Shown: positions 18,211-27,708, counted from the stretch's first letter. The stretch is 64,000 nt of DNA from Gammaproteobacteria bacterium (GCA_029881255.1 JAOUMY010000012.1:91738-155737); one strand, 5' to 3'. Translations and numbers: made by a program. Notes: generated by a model from the letters alone, not told the origin.

Positions 18211-18954
18211 TTATATGCCTTCGTATCTGACACCAGTGTTGAGTTTCAAATCCGCACGTACCTGACGTGAGGGGTATTCTTTTAAACGCTTGCTGATCGC
18301 GCTGTTCGGATCATTCAGATCACCAAACATGATGGCTTGTTCTTTACAGCTTTCGACACAAGCCGGCATTTCGCCTTTGTCGACACGATGGACACACATC
18401 GTACAACTTTCGACAGTACCCATACCGCGCGGCATGTAAGCGTCTTCGTGATCCACAATTTCGTGTACAAATGAACGTGCCTTGTAAGGGCAGGCCATCA
18501 TGCAATAACGGCAGCCGATACAGATATGTTTGTCGACGAGAACGATACCATCGGCACGTTTCATAGACGCGCCAGTCGGGCAAACATCCACACAAGGTGG
18601 TTCGGCGCAATGTTGACACATCATAGGCAGTGAAGCCTGGTGACCGGTGGTCTTATGTGTCAGGTTGACTTTGCGTATCCATTGCGGCTTTTGTGCTAGT
18701 GGAGCGGTGTCATTTGCCCAGCCGTTTTCTTTGGCGCAGGCAGAAACACAATCATCACAACCGGTTTTGCATTTATTGGAATCGATTAACATGCCCCAGC
18801 GAACATCTCGCGATGCTGCTTCAGAAGGAGAACGGGCCTGTGCGACCTCGAACATCATTACGCCGGGAGCGAGGGTCACCCCGGCAGCCGCTGCACTGAC
18901 CGCGAGAAAACGACGGCGTTGCAAATTAGGGCTTTGTTCGTCAGATGTACTCAT
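18211..18954 (-). CDS. dsrO: DsrO, periplasmic ferredoxin-like iron-sulfur protein (Tat substrate)
   Basis: A 247-residue protein with an N-terminal twin-arginine signal (RRRFLAVSAAAAG) and four-cluster ferredoxin cysteine motifs: CKTGCDDCVSAC, CQHCAEPPCVDVCPTGA, CIGCRYCMMACPYKA and CTMCVHRVDKGEMPACVESC. This is the DmsB/NrfC-type pattern. It carries electrons between triheme DsrJ and membrane DsrP on the periplasmic side. It lies two bases from the dsrJ stop and four from dsrP. Confidence 0.95.
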   Translation of the reverse strand: MSTSDEQSPNLQRRRFLAVSAAAAGVTLAPGVMMFEVAQARSPSEAASRDVRWGMLIDSNKCKTGCDDCVSACAKENGWANDTAPLAQKPQWIRKVNLTHKTTGHQASLPMMCQHCAEPPCVDVCPTGASMKRADGIVLVDKHICIGCRYCMMACPYKARSFVHEIVDHEDAYMPRGMGTVESCTMCVHRVDKGEMPACVESCKEQAIMFGDLNDPNSAISKRLKEYPSRQVRADLKLNTGVRYEGI

Positions 18955-18956
18955 GC

Positions 18957-19373
18957 CTATGGATTCCTCTGACTGACTTGTTGTTGAGGTTTAGAGTTGT
19001 GGCAACCAAAACAATCGATCTTGACTGCCGCATAACTATGACAACTATTACAAAAATGTTTTTCACTTTTGACACTAACAAACGTACCGTCACTGTCTTT
19101 CACGGCGTGGCATGAGAGACAGCCTTGTAGGCTATGCTTTACTGTGCGTATACCTTCGCGCAAGGTATCGTCGCGTTGGTGCTTGAGTAATTCCATATGA
19201 TTACGACGCATGAAACCCGTCTCTTCGACACATTGTTCGCCCTTAATGGCTTTCGGCACATCAGGCTTAGGCACATCTGCTTGAACCAAAGAAACAGAGA
19301 ATGCGGCAAGCAGCAACGCGCTTATGAGGTAGGGGTATAACCGCAATTGCTTCTTAACCGCATTCTGTTTCAT
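18957..19373 (-). CDS. dsrJ: DsrJ, periplasmic triheme cytochrome c
   Basis: A 138-residue protein from ATG 19373, which opens a clear signal peptide (LYPYLISALLLAAFSVSLVQA); the reading frame extends further upstream only inside dsrL. Three heme c motifs are visible, CLSCH, CNSCH and CFGCH, the number expected for DsrJ, with an extra conserved cysteine in EQCVEETGFMRRNH near residue 53 that is a likely unusual heme ligand. It is the periplasmic redox subunit of DsrMKJOP. The start is 14 bases after the dsrL stop. Confidence 0.95.
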   Translation of the reverse strand: MKQNAVKKQLRLYPYLISALLLAAFSVSLVQADVPKPDVPKAIKGEQCVEETGFMRRNHMELLKHQRDDTLREGIRTVKHSLQGCLSCHAVKDSDGTFVSVKSEKHFCNSCHSYAAVKIDCFGCHNSKPQQQVSQRNP

Positions 19374-19386
19374 TTTTGAACCCCTA

Positions 19387-21330
19387 TTACTCACCAAGAC
19401 CCATATCGATGTAACCAGTAGGGCACACATCGGCACAGATATGACATCCGATACAACGGTTGTAGTCGGTGTAAACATAACGACCAGTGGTCGATTGTTT
19501 TCTTGGCGTCTTCTTGACCGCATCCTGAGGGCAGTAGACAACGCAGTTGTCACACTCGAAGCACATACCACAGCTCATGCAACGTTCTGCTTCTTTCTTG
19601 GCATCTTCTTCAGTTAAACAAACGATACGTTCCTTGAAGTGACCCAAGACTTCGTCAGCGTGTACGTCTTTGTGATCACGTAGTACGCGCGGCGTAAAAG
19701 CAAAGTGACCAAGGAACAGTTTGTTCGATTTGATGACTTCTTTCTCTGAACGGTCTTCATAATTGTGTACGGCGAAGTCCATATCGGAAGTACCGCGAAC
19801 TTCTCCTGGCGTGTAGTCGCTAGGCGCCAATTCGGTTTCACGCAACTTGGCGAGCAGATTGAAATGATGAACATCAACTTTAGGACGCTTATCAAATTCG
19901 GAAACGCCGCTCAGGTAATCGTTAATACTATCGACAGCAATTGATGCTTGACCGATTGCTGTAGTTAGTAGGTGAGGGCGGATGATATCGCCAGCCACGA
20001 AGTGGCCTTTCTTGCCTTTAACCTGATAGTTGCCATCGGCATCAATCAAACCACGGCCGTTATTTAGCTCGTCGATACCCTCGAATTCACCGGTCTGACC
20101 GATGGCTGCAACAATCAGCTCAGCCTCAAGTACACGTTCGGTTCCTTCTATTTTTTTATGGGTTTTTTCATCAAAATCGGCAACTTTTAGACCAATCGCA
20201 CGACCGTCGTCACCGAGTACTACTTCGACAGGGTCAACACAACCAACGATTTCCACACCTTCACGCAGCGCGTCTTGTACCTCATGCTCTGCTGCAGTCA
20301 TGTTGCTGACCGGGTGACGTGAGATCAACGTAACATCGGCACCTTGTTTGTTGGCAGCTGAGACAACATCTTGAGCTGTGTGACCAAGTACAACGTACTC
20401 AGGACGCTGCTTCGGATCTTTCGGCGTAATGTTACCGATACGACGGGCAACAGAGGCAACGTCAATAGACGTATCACCACCACCTACAACCACAACCTTA
20501 CCAGTTACGTGATCAAGTCGGCCTTCGTTAAACGCAGAGAGGAAGGCAACACCTGTAATACAGTTGTCAGCCTCTGCACCGGGAATAGGCAGAGGACGAC
20601 CTGCTTGTGCGCCGAGCGCCCATAGTACCGCATCAAATTCTTTCTCAACATCGGCCATGGATACATCTTTACCGACGCGGACGTTAAGACGAGTTTCGAC
20701 GCCCATCTCCAAAATACGGTTGATTTCGCCATCGAGTACATCACGTGGTGTACGATAGCCAGGAATGCCGTAACGCATCATGCCACCGAGTTCTGAGTGG
20801 TCGTCGAAAATGGTAGCACCGTGACCTAAACGACGCAGTTGGTAAGCCGCTGCGAGACCAGCAGGGCCGCCACCGATAATAGCCACTTTCTTACCCGTGT
20901 CCGCACCCGGGGCGTCAAATTTGAAGCCTTCAGTTAGCGCGGTGTCACCAATATACTGCTCAACAGCGTTAATGCCGACATAGTCTTCAACCTCGTTACG
21001 GTTACAGCCGTCCTGACATGGCGCAGGACATACGCGACCCATAATAGAAGGGAAGGGATTGGCATTGGTTGAACGACGGAAGGCATATTCTTGCATGCTC
21101 ACGTCTTTGGGGGGCTTTTCCATACCGCGAACGATATCTAACCAACCACGAATATCTTCACCCGCGGGACAACTGCCCTGGCAAGGCGGTGTACGGTGAA
21201 CATAGGTAGGACACTTGTGTGACCAGCCCGCTTGAAATATATGCTCGTCCCATGCTTCTGGCTCAAAATCGCCATCCTCATAGCGACGGAAGGTCAACTT
21301 GTGGTTTACATCGTTTTTAGAAACTGCCAT
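19387..21330 (-). CDS. dsrL: DsrL, iron-sulfur flavoprotein NAD(P)H oxidoreductase
   Basis: A 647-residue protein related to the small subunit of glutamate synthase. Its N-terminal cysteine motifs (CPTYVHRTPPCQGSCPAG; CPAPCQDGCNRNEVED) are followed by an FAD site (IIGGGPAGLAAAYQLR), a nucleotide site (VVVGGGDTSIDVASVARR) and a C-terminal double ferredoxin domain (CMSCGMCFECDNCVVYCP; CIGCHICADVCP). DsrL couples DsrAB sulfite production to NAD(P) and is essential in sulfur-oxidising A. vinosum. Its presence marks the oxidative form of the pathway. It lies 34 bases after dsrK and 14 before dsrJ. Confidence 0.96.
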   Translation of the reverse strand: MAVSKNDVNHKLTFRRYEDGDFEPEAWDEHIFQAGWSHKCPTYVHRTPPCQGSCPAGEDIRGWLDIVRGMEKPPKDVSMQEYAFRRSTNANPFPSIMGRVCPAPCQDGCNRNEVEDYVGINAVEQYIGDTALTEGFKFDAPGADTGKKVAIIGGGPAGLAAAYQLRRLGHGATIFDDHSELGGMMRYGIPGYRTPRDVLDGEINRILEMGVETRLNVRVGKDVSMADVEKEFDAVLWALGAQAGRPLPIPGAEADNCITGVAFLSAFNEGRLDHVTGKVVVVGGGDTSIDVASVARRIGNITPKDPKQRPEYVVLGHTAQDVVSAANKQGADVTLISRHPVSNMTAAEHEVQDALREGVEIVGCVDPVEVVLGDDGRAIGLKVADFDEKTHKKIEGTERVLEAELIVAAIGQTGEFEGIDELNNGRGLIDADGNYQVKGKKGHFVAGDIIRPHLLTTAIGQASIAVDSINDYLSGVSEFDKRPKVDVHHFNLLAKLRETELAPSDYTPGEVRGTSDMDFAVHNYEDRSEKEVIKSNKLFLGHFAFTPRVLRDHKDVHADEVLGHFKERIVCLTEEDAKKEAERCMSCGMCFECDNCVVYCPQDAVKKTPRKQSTTGRYVYTDYNRCIGCHICADVCPTGYIDMGLGE

Positions 21331-21364
21331 GCCTTTTCTCCCAGTCTATAACTCAAACGAGCAA

Positions 21365-22864
21365 TTAAAATTGTTTATCACCAAGTACAATGGCATCGCC
21401 GACCAGCTGATGCACACTGACGATCATATCCATTGGTAAACCGTAGAACGGTGTTACCTTGCTGAACTGTGCTTTACATATGGCACAGATAGCGGCCACA
21501 TTGGTTACACCGTGATTCTCGACCACGTCCTTCAGTGCTTCCATACGTGGAAGTGCACCTTTGACGCGTAGTTCCATCAAGTCGTCGGTCAACAGTCCGC
21601 CGCCACCACCACAACAATAGGTTTTGTCATGAGTGGTATCCGGATTCATTTCCACGTAGTGATTGCATGCCGCTTTAATAACTGCACGCGGAATTATAAA
21701 TTGTCCGCCTGGCATATTTCCCATGCTGGTTGCGCGTGCAACATTACAGGAATCGTGGAAAGTGATGACACGATGATCGTTGGCTTCTTTATCTAGAGTG
21801 ATAGCACCGCGCTGTATCAAGTCGTAGGTGAATTCACAGATGTGCTGCGGTACAGGATAGCGCTTATCGAGAAAATCGAAAGGTCCTATCAATGTATTCC
21901 AGAAGCTATAAGCAACGCGCCACGCATGACCACATTCGCCAACGATAATTCGCTTAACGCCAAGCTCTTCGGCGGCCCGACGAATACGTGAGGCTACTTG
22001 TTGCATCTGATCATAGCTGCCGATGAACATACCGAAGTTTGCTGCTTCAGAGGCATGTGAACTCAACGTCCAGCTAATACCTGCCTGATGGAAAACCTTA
22101 GCATAACCCATCAAACCGTCGATATGTGGTTCCGCAAAAAAATCTGCGGATGGCGTCACCAGAAGTATATCTGCGCCTTTTTGATCGATGGGAATACGAA
22201 CCGCGACGCCGGTATCTTCTTCCATGTCTTCTTCAAGACCTTCCAGCGTGTTGATCAAGGCAGGCTTGGGTAAACCTAGATTGTTGCCGACGGTCTTAAC
22301 CTTACCAATGATTTCGTTGCAGTATTTTTGGCCTTTTCCGACGTGATCCATGATCTCTCGGGCTGCCATGGAAATTTCAGCAGTATCGATGCCGTATGGA
22401 CAGAACACGGAACAACGGCGGCACTGTGAACACTGATGAAAATATTTATACCAGTCCTCAAGCACTTCTTCGGTGAGATCTTCTGCACCGACCAGTTTGG
22501 GGAAATATTTACCGGCAAAGGTGAAATAACGACGGTAGACTTTACGCAACAAATCCTGTCGCGCTACCGGCATATTTTTCGGATCAGCGGTGCCCTGGAA
22601 ATAATGGCACTTGTCGGTACATGCACCGCACTTAACGCAGCTGTCGAGATAAACTTTTAGTGAACGATATTTGGTTAGAAGCTCGCCCATTTTTTCAATG
22701 GCTTTTTCTTTCCAGTCTTCCACTAACTCACCCGGAAATCCCAGTGGTTCCTGATGCTCAGGCTTCGCCACAAATGGACTGCTATGCGACATACTGTCAA
22801 CCTTAAGCAAAGGTATAACTGGGTATTCGCGCAGTTTCGGGGTTTCAAATTCGACTTTGGCCAC
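21365..22864 (-). CDS. dsrK: DsrK, HdrD-like catalytic subunit of DsrMKJOP
   Basis: A 499-residue cytoplasmic iron-sulfur protein. The two ferredoxin motifs CVKCGACTDKCHYF and CSQCRRCSVFCPYGID are followed by the cysteine-rich (CCG) domains: HDSCNVARATSMGNMPGG, YCCGGGGGLL and the CAICKAQF segment. These bind the noncubane cluster used for disulfide chemistry in heterodisulfide reductases. DsrK interacts with DsrC (Cys-Cys trisulfide or disulfide form) and passes electrons to or from DsrM. It follows dsrM by 23 bases. Confidence 0.96.
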   Translation of the reverse strand: MAKVEFETPKLREYPVIPLLKVDSMSHSSPFVAKPEHQEPLGFPGELVEDWKEKAIEKMGELLTKYRSLKVYLDSCVKCGACTDKCHYFQGTADPKNMPVARQDLLRKVYRRYFTFAGKYFPKLVGAEDLTEEVLEDWYKYFHQCSQCRRCSVFCPYGIDTAEISMAAREIMDHVGKGQKYCNEIIGKVKTVGNNLGLPKPALINTLEGLEEDMEEDTGVAVRIPIDQKGADILLVTPSADFFAEPHIDGLMGYAKVFHQAGISWTLSSHASEAANFGMFIGSYDQMQQVASRIRRAAEELGVKRIIVGECGHAWRVAYSFWNTLIGPFDFLDKRYPVPQHICEFTYDLIQRGAITLDKEANDHRVITFHDSCNVARATSMGNMPGGQFIIPRAVIKAACNHYVEMNPDTTHDKTYCCGGGGGLLTDDLMELRVKGALPRMEALKDVVENHGVTNVAAICAICKAQFSKVTPFYGLPMDMIVSVHQLVGDAIVLGDKQF

Positions 22865-22887
22865 CTGTTAACTCCTCAGAAATTCGC

Positions 22888-23610
22888 CTACTTGCCTTCC
22901 ATCTTCGCAGCCCAGGGTGCGATATGACGTTTTTCACGCGAATTATCGACCTGGTTACGGGAAGGGCTGAAGAATACACCTGGCGCATGTAACAGTTTGC
23001 TGATTGGAAATACCAGCAATAGTGTCGCCACCAACAGCAGGTGAACATATAAAATCGGATCTGAAGGTATAGGCTGAATTTCGAAGACCATCAGGCCCAG
23101 CATAAAACTCTTTACCGCCACGATATCGGTATGGGTGACGTATTTCATCGCTAGACCAGAAAGCGCAATAGCAACCAGTAATGCCAGCATTAAATGGTCA
23201 GATGGGCCAGAAATGTAACGGATACGCTCAACCACAACACGGCGTGCCCACAATGCCAGTAACCCAGCGAGCATCGCGAATCCAGCATAGACGCCTATCC
23301 ATTGAATCATTTCCACCCACCACCAGACAGGTTCCTGGAAATAGCGCAGATGACGCAAAACAACAATCAGCATGCCAACATGAAACAGCCAGCCAAACAA
23401 CCAGATCCATTTATTTGAACGGAAAAGGCTGTGAAAAATTGTTACTTCTTTAATTAAACGCACCACTACGCCACTTCTTGTCATAGGGGCCGGCATAGTA
23501 GGAATCTTCAGTGGCGCGGGCGTTCTGGCGTAAACAGAAATACGATAAAGCACGCCTAGAATAAAAACAGCCGTCGCAAGGTAAAGGGCAATTGCTATAA
23601 ATGCTGACAT
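22888..23610 (-). CDS. dsrM: DsrM, NarI-like membrane cytochrome b
   Basis: A 240-residue membrane protein with about five transmembrane segments related to nitrate reductase gamma subunit NarI. Histidines in hydrophobic helices (FHSLFRSN, LFHVGMLIVVLRHLR, YVHLLL, KLLHAPG) are candidate ligands for heme b. It anchors DsrK and links it to the quinone pool. The gap of 61 bases to dsrC contains a strong hairpin. Confidence 0.95.
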   Translation of the reverse strand: MSAFIAIALYLATAVFILGVLYRISVYARTPAPLKIPTMPAPMTRSGVVVRLIKEVTIFHSLFRSNKWIWLFGWLFHVGMLIVVLRHLRYFQEPVWWWVEMIQWIGVYAGFAMLAGLLALWARRVVVERIRYISGPSDHLMLALLVAIALSGLAMKYVTHTDIVAVKSFMLGLMVFEIQPIPSDPILYVHLLLVATLLLVFPISKLLHAPGVFFSPSRNQVDNSREKRHIAPWAAKMEGK

Positions 23611-23638
23611 AGACTCAATACTATTTAGTTTTCAGTTA

Positions 23639-23663
23639 AAGTGGCCGACCATGTCGGCCACTT
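23639..23663 (-). terminator. Perfect hairpin between dsrC and dsrM
   Basis: An 11-base-pair perfect stem (AAGTGGCCGAC / GTCGGCCACTT) with a 3-base loop lies 9 bases after the dsrC stop. On the minus strand it is followed by only a short T-stretch (TT then AACTG), so it looks like a partial terminator or a 3'-end stabiliser that could leave more dsrABEFHC than dsrMKLJOPN transcript. The hairpin is seen directly; its role is inferred. Confidence 0.65.
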
Positions 23664-23671
23664 ACACTTAT

Positions 23672-24004
23672 TTAGATACAGCCAGTAGGCTTAGGCAAAC
23701 CAGCGATCTTACATGCCTGCTTAGCAGGTCCGTAAGGGAACAGTTCGTACAGATACTTGCTGTTTCCTTTTTCTTTGCCCAGCTTCTTACCAATTGCCTT
23801 GGTCAGAACACGAACCGCAGGAGCGATCTGGAATTCGTCATAGTATTCACGCAGGAAATTAACAACTTCCCAATGGCTTTCAGTCATTTCAACATTTTCA
23901 GATTGAGCCAAAAGCGCTGCAGCTTCTTCACTCCAATCGTCCAGGTTGATCAAATAACCCTCTTCATCAGTCTCAAGAGACTTTCCACCTACCTCAATAG
24001 CCAT
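23672..24004 (-). CDS. dsrC: DsrC, sulfur carrier protein
   Basis: A 110-residue TusE/DsrC-family protein. The flexible C-terminal arm ends in CKIAGLPKPTGCI and has both conserved cysteines (penultimate position and ten residues before it), the hallmark of functional DsrC as opposed to TusE or RspA paralogs. It accepts sulfane sulfur from DsrEFH, presents it to DsrAB, and is then a substrate of DsrMKJOP. RBS and spacing (37 bases from dsrH) are ordinary. Confidence 0.97.
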   Translation of the reverse strand: MAIEVGGKSLETDEEGYLINLDDWSEEAAALLAQSENVEMTESHWEVVNFLREYYDEFQIAPAVRVLTKAIGKKLGKEKGNSKYLYELFPYGPAKQACKIAGLPKPTGCI

Positions 24005-24041
24005 ATAAAAACTCCTCTACTTTCAGCGTTAATAATGGATT

Positions 24042-24347
24042 TTATAACCAGGACGTTGTTGAATCGTGTTTTGCAACAAGTTCGACAAAGCCTGCATAAT
24101 CGACCAATTCTATATTTTCCATGACCTTGCCTCGCACGCCACGTGCTTCAAGATCACCGGAAAGTGCATAGAAACTTACCGATGCCATGGCAGATTGGAC
24201 GAGATCAGTTATTTTCGTACCGTTTAACGCTCCATAGACGCCATCTTCGATCAAAAGTATGGCGCTACCTGCCTTTGCATTTCGTATGCAGCTTTCGAGA
24301 CTGTCTTTCTCGAAAGGTGATTTATTTACTGTGTGTAACATTGCCAT
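24042..24347 (-). CDS. dsrH: DsrH, subunit of the DsrEFH sulfurtransferase
   Basis: A 101-residue TusB/DsrH-family protein (MLHTVNKSPFEKDSLESCIRN near the start is typical, with the conserved cysteine at residue 18 or so). It forms the alpha2beta2gamma2 hexamer with DsrE and DsrF. It lies 10 bases after dsrF and 37 before dsrC. Confidence 0.95.
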   Translation of the reverse strand: MAMLHTVNKSPFEKDSLESCIRNAKAGSAILLIEDGVYGALNGTKITDLVQSAMASVSFYALSGDLEARGVRGKVMENIELVDYAGFVELVAKHDSTTSWL

Positions 24348-24357
24348 CTAGTTCACC

Positions 24358-24765
24358 TCAGAAACTCAGAACAACATCTTGGGTATCGATGATGTCAGCC
24401 ATCTCTGCCGCAGAAACCAAGTGTATGGAATCTTTTTCTTCGTAATCGTCATCTTCATCTTCCCAAGTGAGATGCTGAAGATCCTCGATACTCAGACCGC
24501 GTGCCTCAAGAGATTCTTTTTCAACATAGATCTTTTTGATGTCGTAGTCGCCAAGGGCCTTATAGGTTGGCGAGAAGTTTTTCATACCAACGCCATCGGT
24601 CTTTTGACCTTTGACTAATTGATAGACCCCATCACCCACGAACGCCAGGCTTACATCCTGATCGAATGCTGCGCCGATGAGTACAACTTCAAGCGACTCA
24701 AGAGCGTAAATGGTTCCGTAAGGCGCTTTGCGATTGAGATAAAGAAACTTTTTTATATCTGACAT
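24358..24765 (-). CDS. dsrF: DsrF, subunit of the DsrEFH sulfurtransferase
   Basis: A 135-residue TusC/DsrF-family protein. The N-terminal RKAPYGTIYALESLEVVLIGAAF is characteristic. DsrF is thought to be a structural subunit rather than the sulfur donor; the sequence shows no cysteine, in line with that. Ten bases separate it from dsrE and from dsrH. Confidence 0.94.
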   Translation of the reverse strand: MSDIKKFLYLNRKAPYGTIYALESLEVVLIGAAFDQDVSLAFVGDGVYQLVKGQKTDGVGMKNFSPTYKALGDYDIKKIYVEKESLEARGLSIEDLQHLTWEDEDDDYEEKDSIHLVSAAEMADIIDTQDVVLSF

Positions 24766-24774
24766 AGCAACACC

Positions 24775-25167
24775 TTAATCACCAAACGTGATCATACGAT
24801 CGGACTGTATTCCTGCTTCGATCAACTGACCGAGACCGGAGATACGGAAACCTGGTGCGATATTGTCCGCATCCAGACCCTGACGTTTCGCTTCGTTCTC
24901 ATCCATGATACCGCGACGCTGAGCTGCTGCAATACACAACACCATATCGATGTTGTGTTTCTCTGCCAGTTCAGACCAGCGTTTCTGGATATTACGATCG
25001 TCTGTCGGTGGTACCGTCAGACGCGTGCCGTTGTTGACACCATCGTGATAAAAGAACACGCGAAATATTTCGTGGCCCGCCGCTAACGCTGCCGTACAAA
25101 AATTGTAGGCAGTGTCAGAGGCCTGGTGTGTATATGGGCCTTCGTTGATTAGTATTCCAAACTTCAT
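24775..25167 (-). CDS. dsrE: DsrE, sulfur-transferring subunit of DsrEFH
   Basis: A 130-residue TusD/DsrE-family protein with the active-site segment MVLCIAAAQRRGI, whose cysteine is the persulfide carrier that hands sulfur to DsrC. DsrEFH is present only in oxidative dsr operons, so this gene supports sulfur oxidation rather than sulfite reduction. It lies 15 bases downstream of dsrB. Confidence 0.96.
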   Translation of the reverse strand: MKFGILINEGPYTHQASDTAYNFCTAALAAGHEIFRVFFYHDGVNNGTRLTVPPTDDRNIQKRWSELAEKHNIDMVLCIAAAQRRGIMDENEAKRQGLDADNIAPGFRISGLGQLIEAGIQSDRMITFGD

Positions 25168-25182
25168 AAATGAATACCCCGC

Positions 25183-26256
25183 TTAGAAACGGATGTGCGT
25201 AGAAGCATTCAAGCTGGTACGCGCACCGCGCCAGTTGTCGATATGGAACTTGGTGAACGGCAGTTCAGTCAGTTCGAAGAAACGCGGCCAACCGATACGC
25301 TCAATCCAATCACCAACGCGTTCCCAATCACGGGCATCTCCCTTATACACATGCAGAATCTTCTTAACGATTTCTGCAGCTTCTGGCCAACGTGGTGCGT
25401 TGTTTGGAATATCCGCTGCAACAAGTTTGTGGAACATAGGCTTGCTACGAGCATTAGAGTGCTTACCACCAACCCAGATTGCCAGCTTCGAGTGTTCTGG
25501 ATCGTTGATCTGCATCGGAGGGCAAGGTGGATAACATGCGCCACAGCAGATACATTTCTTCTCATCGACTTCCAGAGAAGGTTTGCCGTTAACCATGGCC
25601 GGACGAATCGCGGCAACTGGGCAACGCGCAACAACGGAAGGACGTTCACACACATTGGCAACCAAATCATGATTAATCTTAGGTGGCTTGGTGTGCTGCA
25701 CGTTGATCGCGATATCACCTTGACCGCCACAGTTGATCTGACAGCAGGAAGTCGTGATGTGTACGCGGTTAGGCATACGTTCGTTGATGAATTCATCATG
25801 CAACTCATCCATCAGCGCCTTAACAACGCCGGAAGCGTCAGTGCCTGGAATGTCGCAATGCAACCAACCCTGAGTGTGGGCAATCATGGTCACAGAGTTA
25901 CCGGTACCACCAACGGGGAAGCCTTCTTTGTTAAGTGCTTCGATCAGAGGCGCTACTTTGCTTTCTTCGCTAACCATATATTCGATGTTTGAACGGATAG
26001 TGAAGCGTACATATCCATCAGCAAATTTGTCGGCTATATCAGCCAGCTTACGGATGGTGAAAACGTCCATCTGACGCTGCGTTCCGGCACGAACTGTCCA
26101 AACTTCTGCGCCACTTTTTGATACGTGGTGCAGAACACCCGGACGAGGGCGGTCATGGTATTTCCAGTTACCGAAGTTGTCCTTCAGTACGGGATGCATA
26201 AAGGGAAACGGATCTGGAACTCCGGTTTCGTCCGGCATACGTGGTGCTTGAGACAT
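25183..26256 (-). CDS. dsrB: DsrB, beta subunit of reverse dissimilatory sulfite reductase
   Basis: A 357-residue siroheme protein subunit. It holds the cysteine set TTSCCQINCGG and CPVAAIRP plus an inserted ferredoxin domain (KCICCGACYPPCPP). With DsrA it forms the alpha2beta2 enzyme that, in sulfur oxidisers, produces sulfite from DsrC-bound sulfur. Start ATG 26256; spacing to dsrA is about 50 bases. Confidence 0.97.
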   Translation of the reverse strand: MSQAPRMPDETGVPDPFPFMHPVLKDNFGNWKYHDRPRPGVLHHVSKSGAEVWTVRAGTQRQMDVFTIRKLADIADKFADGYVRFTIRSNIEYMVSEESKVAPLIEALNKEGFPVGGTGNSVTMIAHTQGWLHCDIPGTDASGVVKALMDELHDEFINERMPNRVHITTSCCQINCGGQGDIAINVQHTKPPKINHDLVANVCERPSVVARCPVAAIRPAMVNGKPSLEVDEKKCICCGACYPPCPPMQINDPEHSKLAIWVGGKHSNARSKPMFHKLVAADIPNNAPRWPEAAEIVKKILHVYKGDARDWERVGDWIERIGWPRFFELTELPFTKFHIDNWRGARTSLNASTHIRF

Positions 26257-26306
26257 TATTTCTCTCCCAAAAAATTATGAATTACTGCACAAAAAAACGC
26301 GGGGGA

Positions 26307-27554
26307 TTAACCCGCGTTCTTTCTTTGTTCCCATTTCTCGGCTTCTTCCGCCCAGGTGTCCATGCGCACGTAAGAGCTCTGACGTGGATGATTGACCATG
26401 TTTGGATCAACATCGATACCTACACCTTCAAGGAAGTTGACCAGGCCGATGCGCTCGATCATTTCACCGGTACGCTCGTGCTCAAGCGCGTTTTCAGCGA
26501 AGAAGTCGATGATGTTTTCAGCCATTTCAGTCAGCGCTTCGAAGTCTTCTTCTTCTTCCAGCTTCATGAAAGGAACAACAACCGTACCCATGGTGTCACC
26601 GATCTTCAGCGTACGCTTACCACCGATCAGAATGGTTACGCCGTGATCATCACCAGGAGACAATGCCTTGGTCATGACGTTAATACAGTGCATACAACGA
26701 ACGCAATTGCGGTTGTCGACAGCCAGCGTGTCATCATCGTTCAGAGACAGCGCATTAGTCGGGCAACGTGAAACGACATTGTCGATAACGTATTTGCGGC
26801 TCTTCGCATTTATGAAATTCTTTACTTCCGCCTGATCAACTTTCATGTCGTCACGCCATGTTCCAATGACAGCCATATCTGAACGGTGAATCGCGTTCAT
26901 ACAGTCATTAGGACAACCCGAAACTTTGAATTTGAACTTGTAAGGCAGGGAAGGACGGTGCATCTCGTCGAGGAAGTTGTTAACCAGCGTACGGTGAATC
27001 AGTTGCTCGTTCGCACAAGAGTGTTCACAACGCGCCGCACCTACACAAGACATGCCAGTGCGAACAGCAGGGCCAGCACCACCAAGGTCAAAGCCCATTT
27101 CATTCAGTTCGTCGAATGCAGGCTGTACATTGTCAGTGGAAACACCTTGGAACATGATATCGCCAGATTGACCGTGGAATGCGATCAGACCAGAGCCATA
27201 CTTTTCCCATACGTCACACATATCGCGCAGGGTTTTGGTGTTGTAGTGCATGCCAGCAGGTGGCTGAACACGCAAGGTGTGGAATTCGGCAGCCTCGGGA
27301 TATACGGCTTTACCGGTAGTTTTGTCTTTCAATTCGGTAAAACGGGGAATAACACCACCGCCATAACCGCGGACACCAACTGTGCCCCCTTTCCAGTAAC
27401 CCTTGCGAGTCTTGTAGGATTCTTCCAATTGACCCAACAGGTCAACCGCCATGTCATTGTTTTCTGCCAGTTTCTTGATGCCAGTTACAAAACTGGGCCA
27501 AGGACCGCTTTCCAATTGATCTAGATTGGGTGTATCGTGAAGTTTCTTAGCCAT
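26307..27554 (-). CDS. dsrA: DsrA, alpha subunit of reverse dissimilatory sulfite reductase
   Basis: A 415-residue subunit with the siroheme/4Fe-4S cysteine motifs GMSCVGAARCEHSC and VSGCPNDCMNAI and an inserted ferredoxin domain (CPTNALSLND; NCVRCMHCINVM). It is the first gene of the operon, with GGGGAAGG about 6 bases before ATG 27554. The leader holds a perfect 12-base palindrome at 27585-27596. Oxidative direction is inferred from dsrEFH and dsrL in the same operon. Confidence 0.97.
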   Translation of the reverse strand: MAKKLHDTPNLDQLESGPWPSFVTGIKKLAENNDMAVDLLGQLEESYKTRKGYWKGGTVGVRGYGGGVIPRFTELKDKTTGKAVYPEAAEFHTLRVQPPAGMHYNTKTLRDMCDVWEKYGSGLIAFHGQSGDIMFQGVSTDNVQPAFDELNEMGFDLGGAGPAVRTGMSCVGAARCEHSCANEQLIHRTLVNNFLDEMHRPSLPYKFKFKVSGCPNDCMNAIHRSDMAVIGTWRDDMKVDQAEVKNFINAKSRKYVIDNVVSRCPTNALSLNDDDTLAVDNRNCVRCMHCINVMTKALSPGDDHGVTILIGGKRTLKIGDTMGTVVVPFMKLEEEEDFEALTEMAENIIDFFAENALEHERTGEMIERIGLVNFLEGVGIDVDPNMVNHPRQSSYVRMDTWAEEAEKWEQRKNAG

Positions 27555-27584
27555 AATAGCCTTCCCCTAACAAGTTAACTTATT

Positions 27585-27596
27585 GAGAACGTTCTC
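27585..27596. promoter_or_regulatory. Perfect 12-base palindrome in the dsrA leader
   Basis: GAGAACGTTCTC is a perfect palindrome about 30 bases before dsrA. It may be a repressor operator or a small hairpin in the transcript. Seen directly; function inferred. Confidence 0.5.
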
Positions 27597-27708
27597 TGCA
27601 CTGATTCAGGACAGCCTCTTACATCGGGCCCCTAATCCAATCACATTAGTCTATGTTAATTTAGTTCATAAGGAGTACCCCGCTGTTGGGAGGGGTAGGT
27701 AAAGTGAT

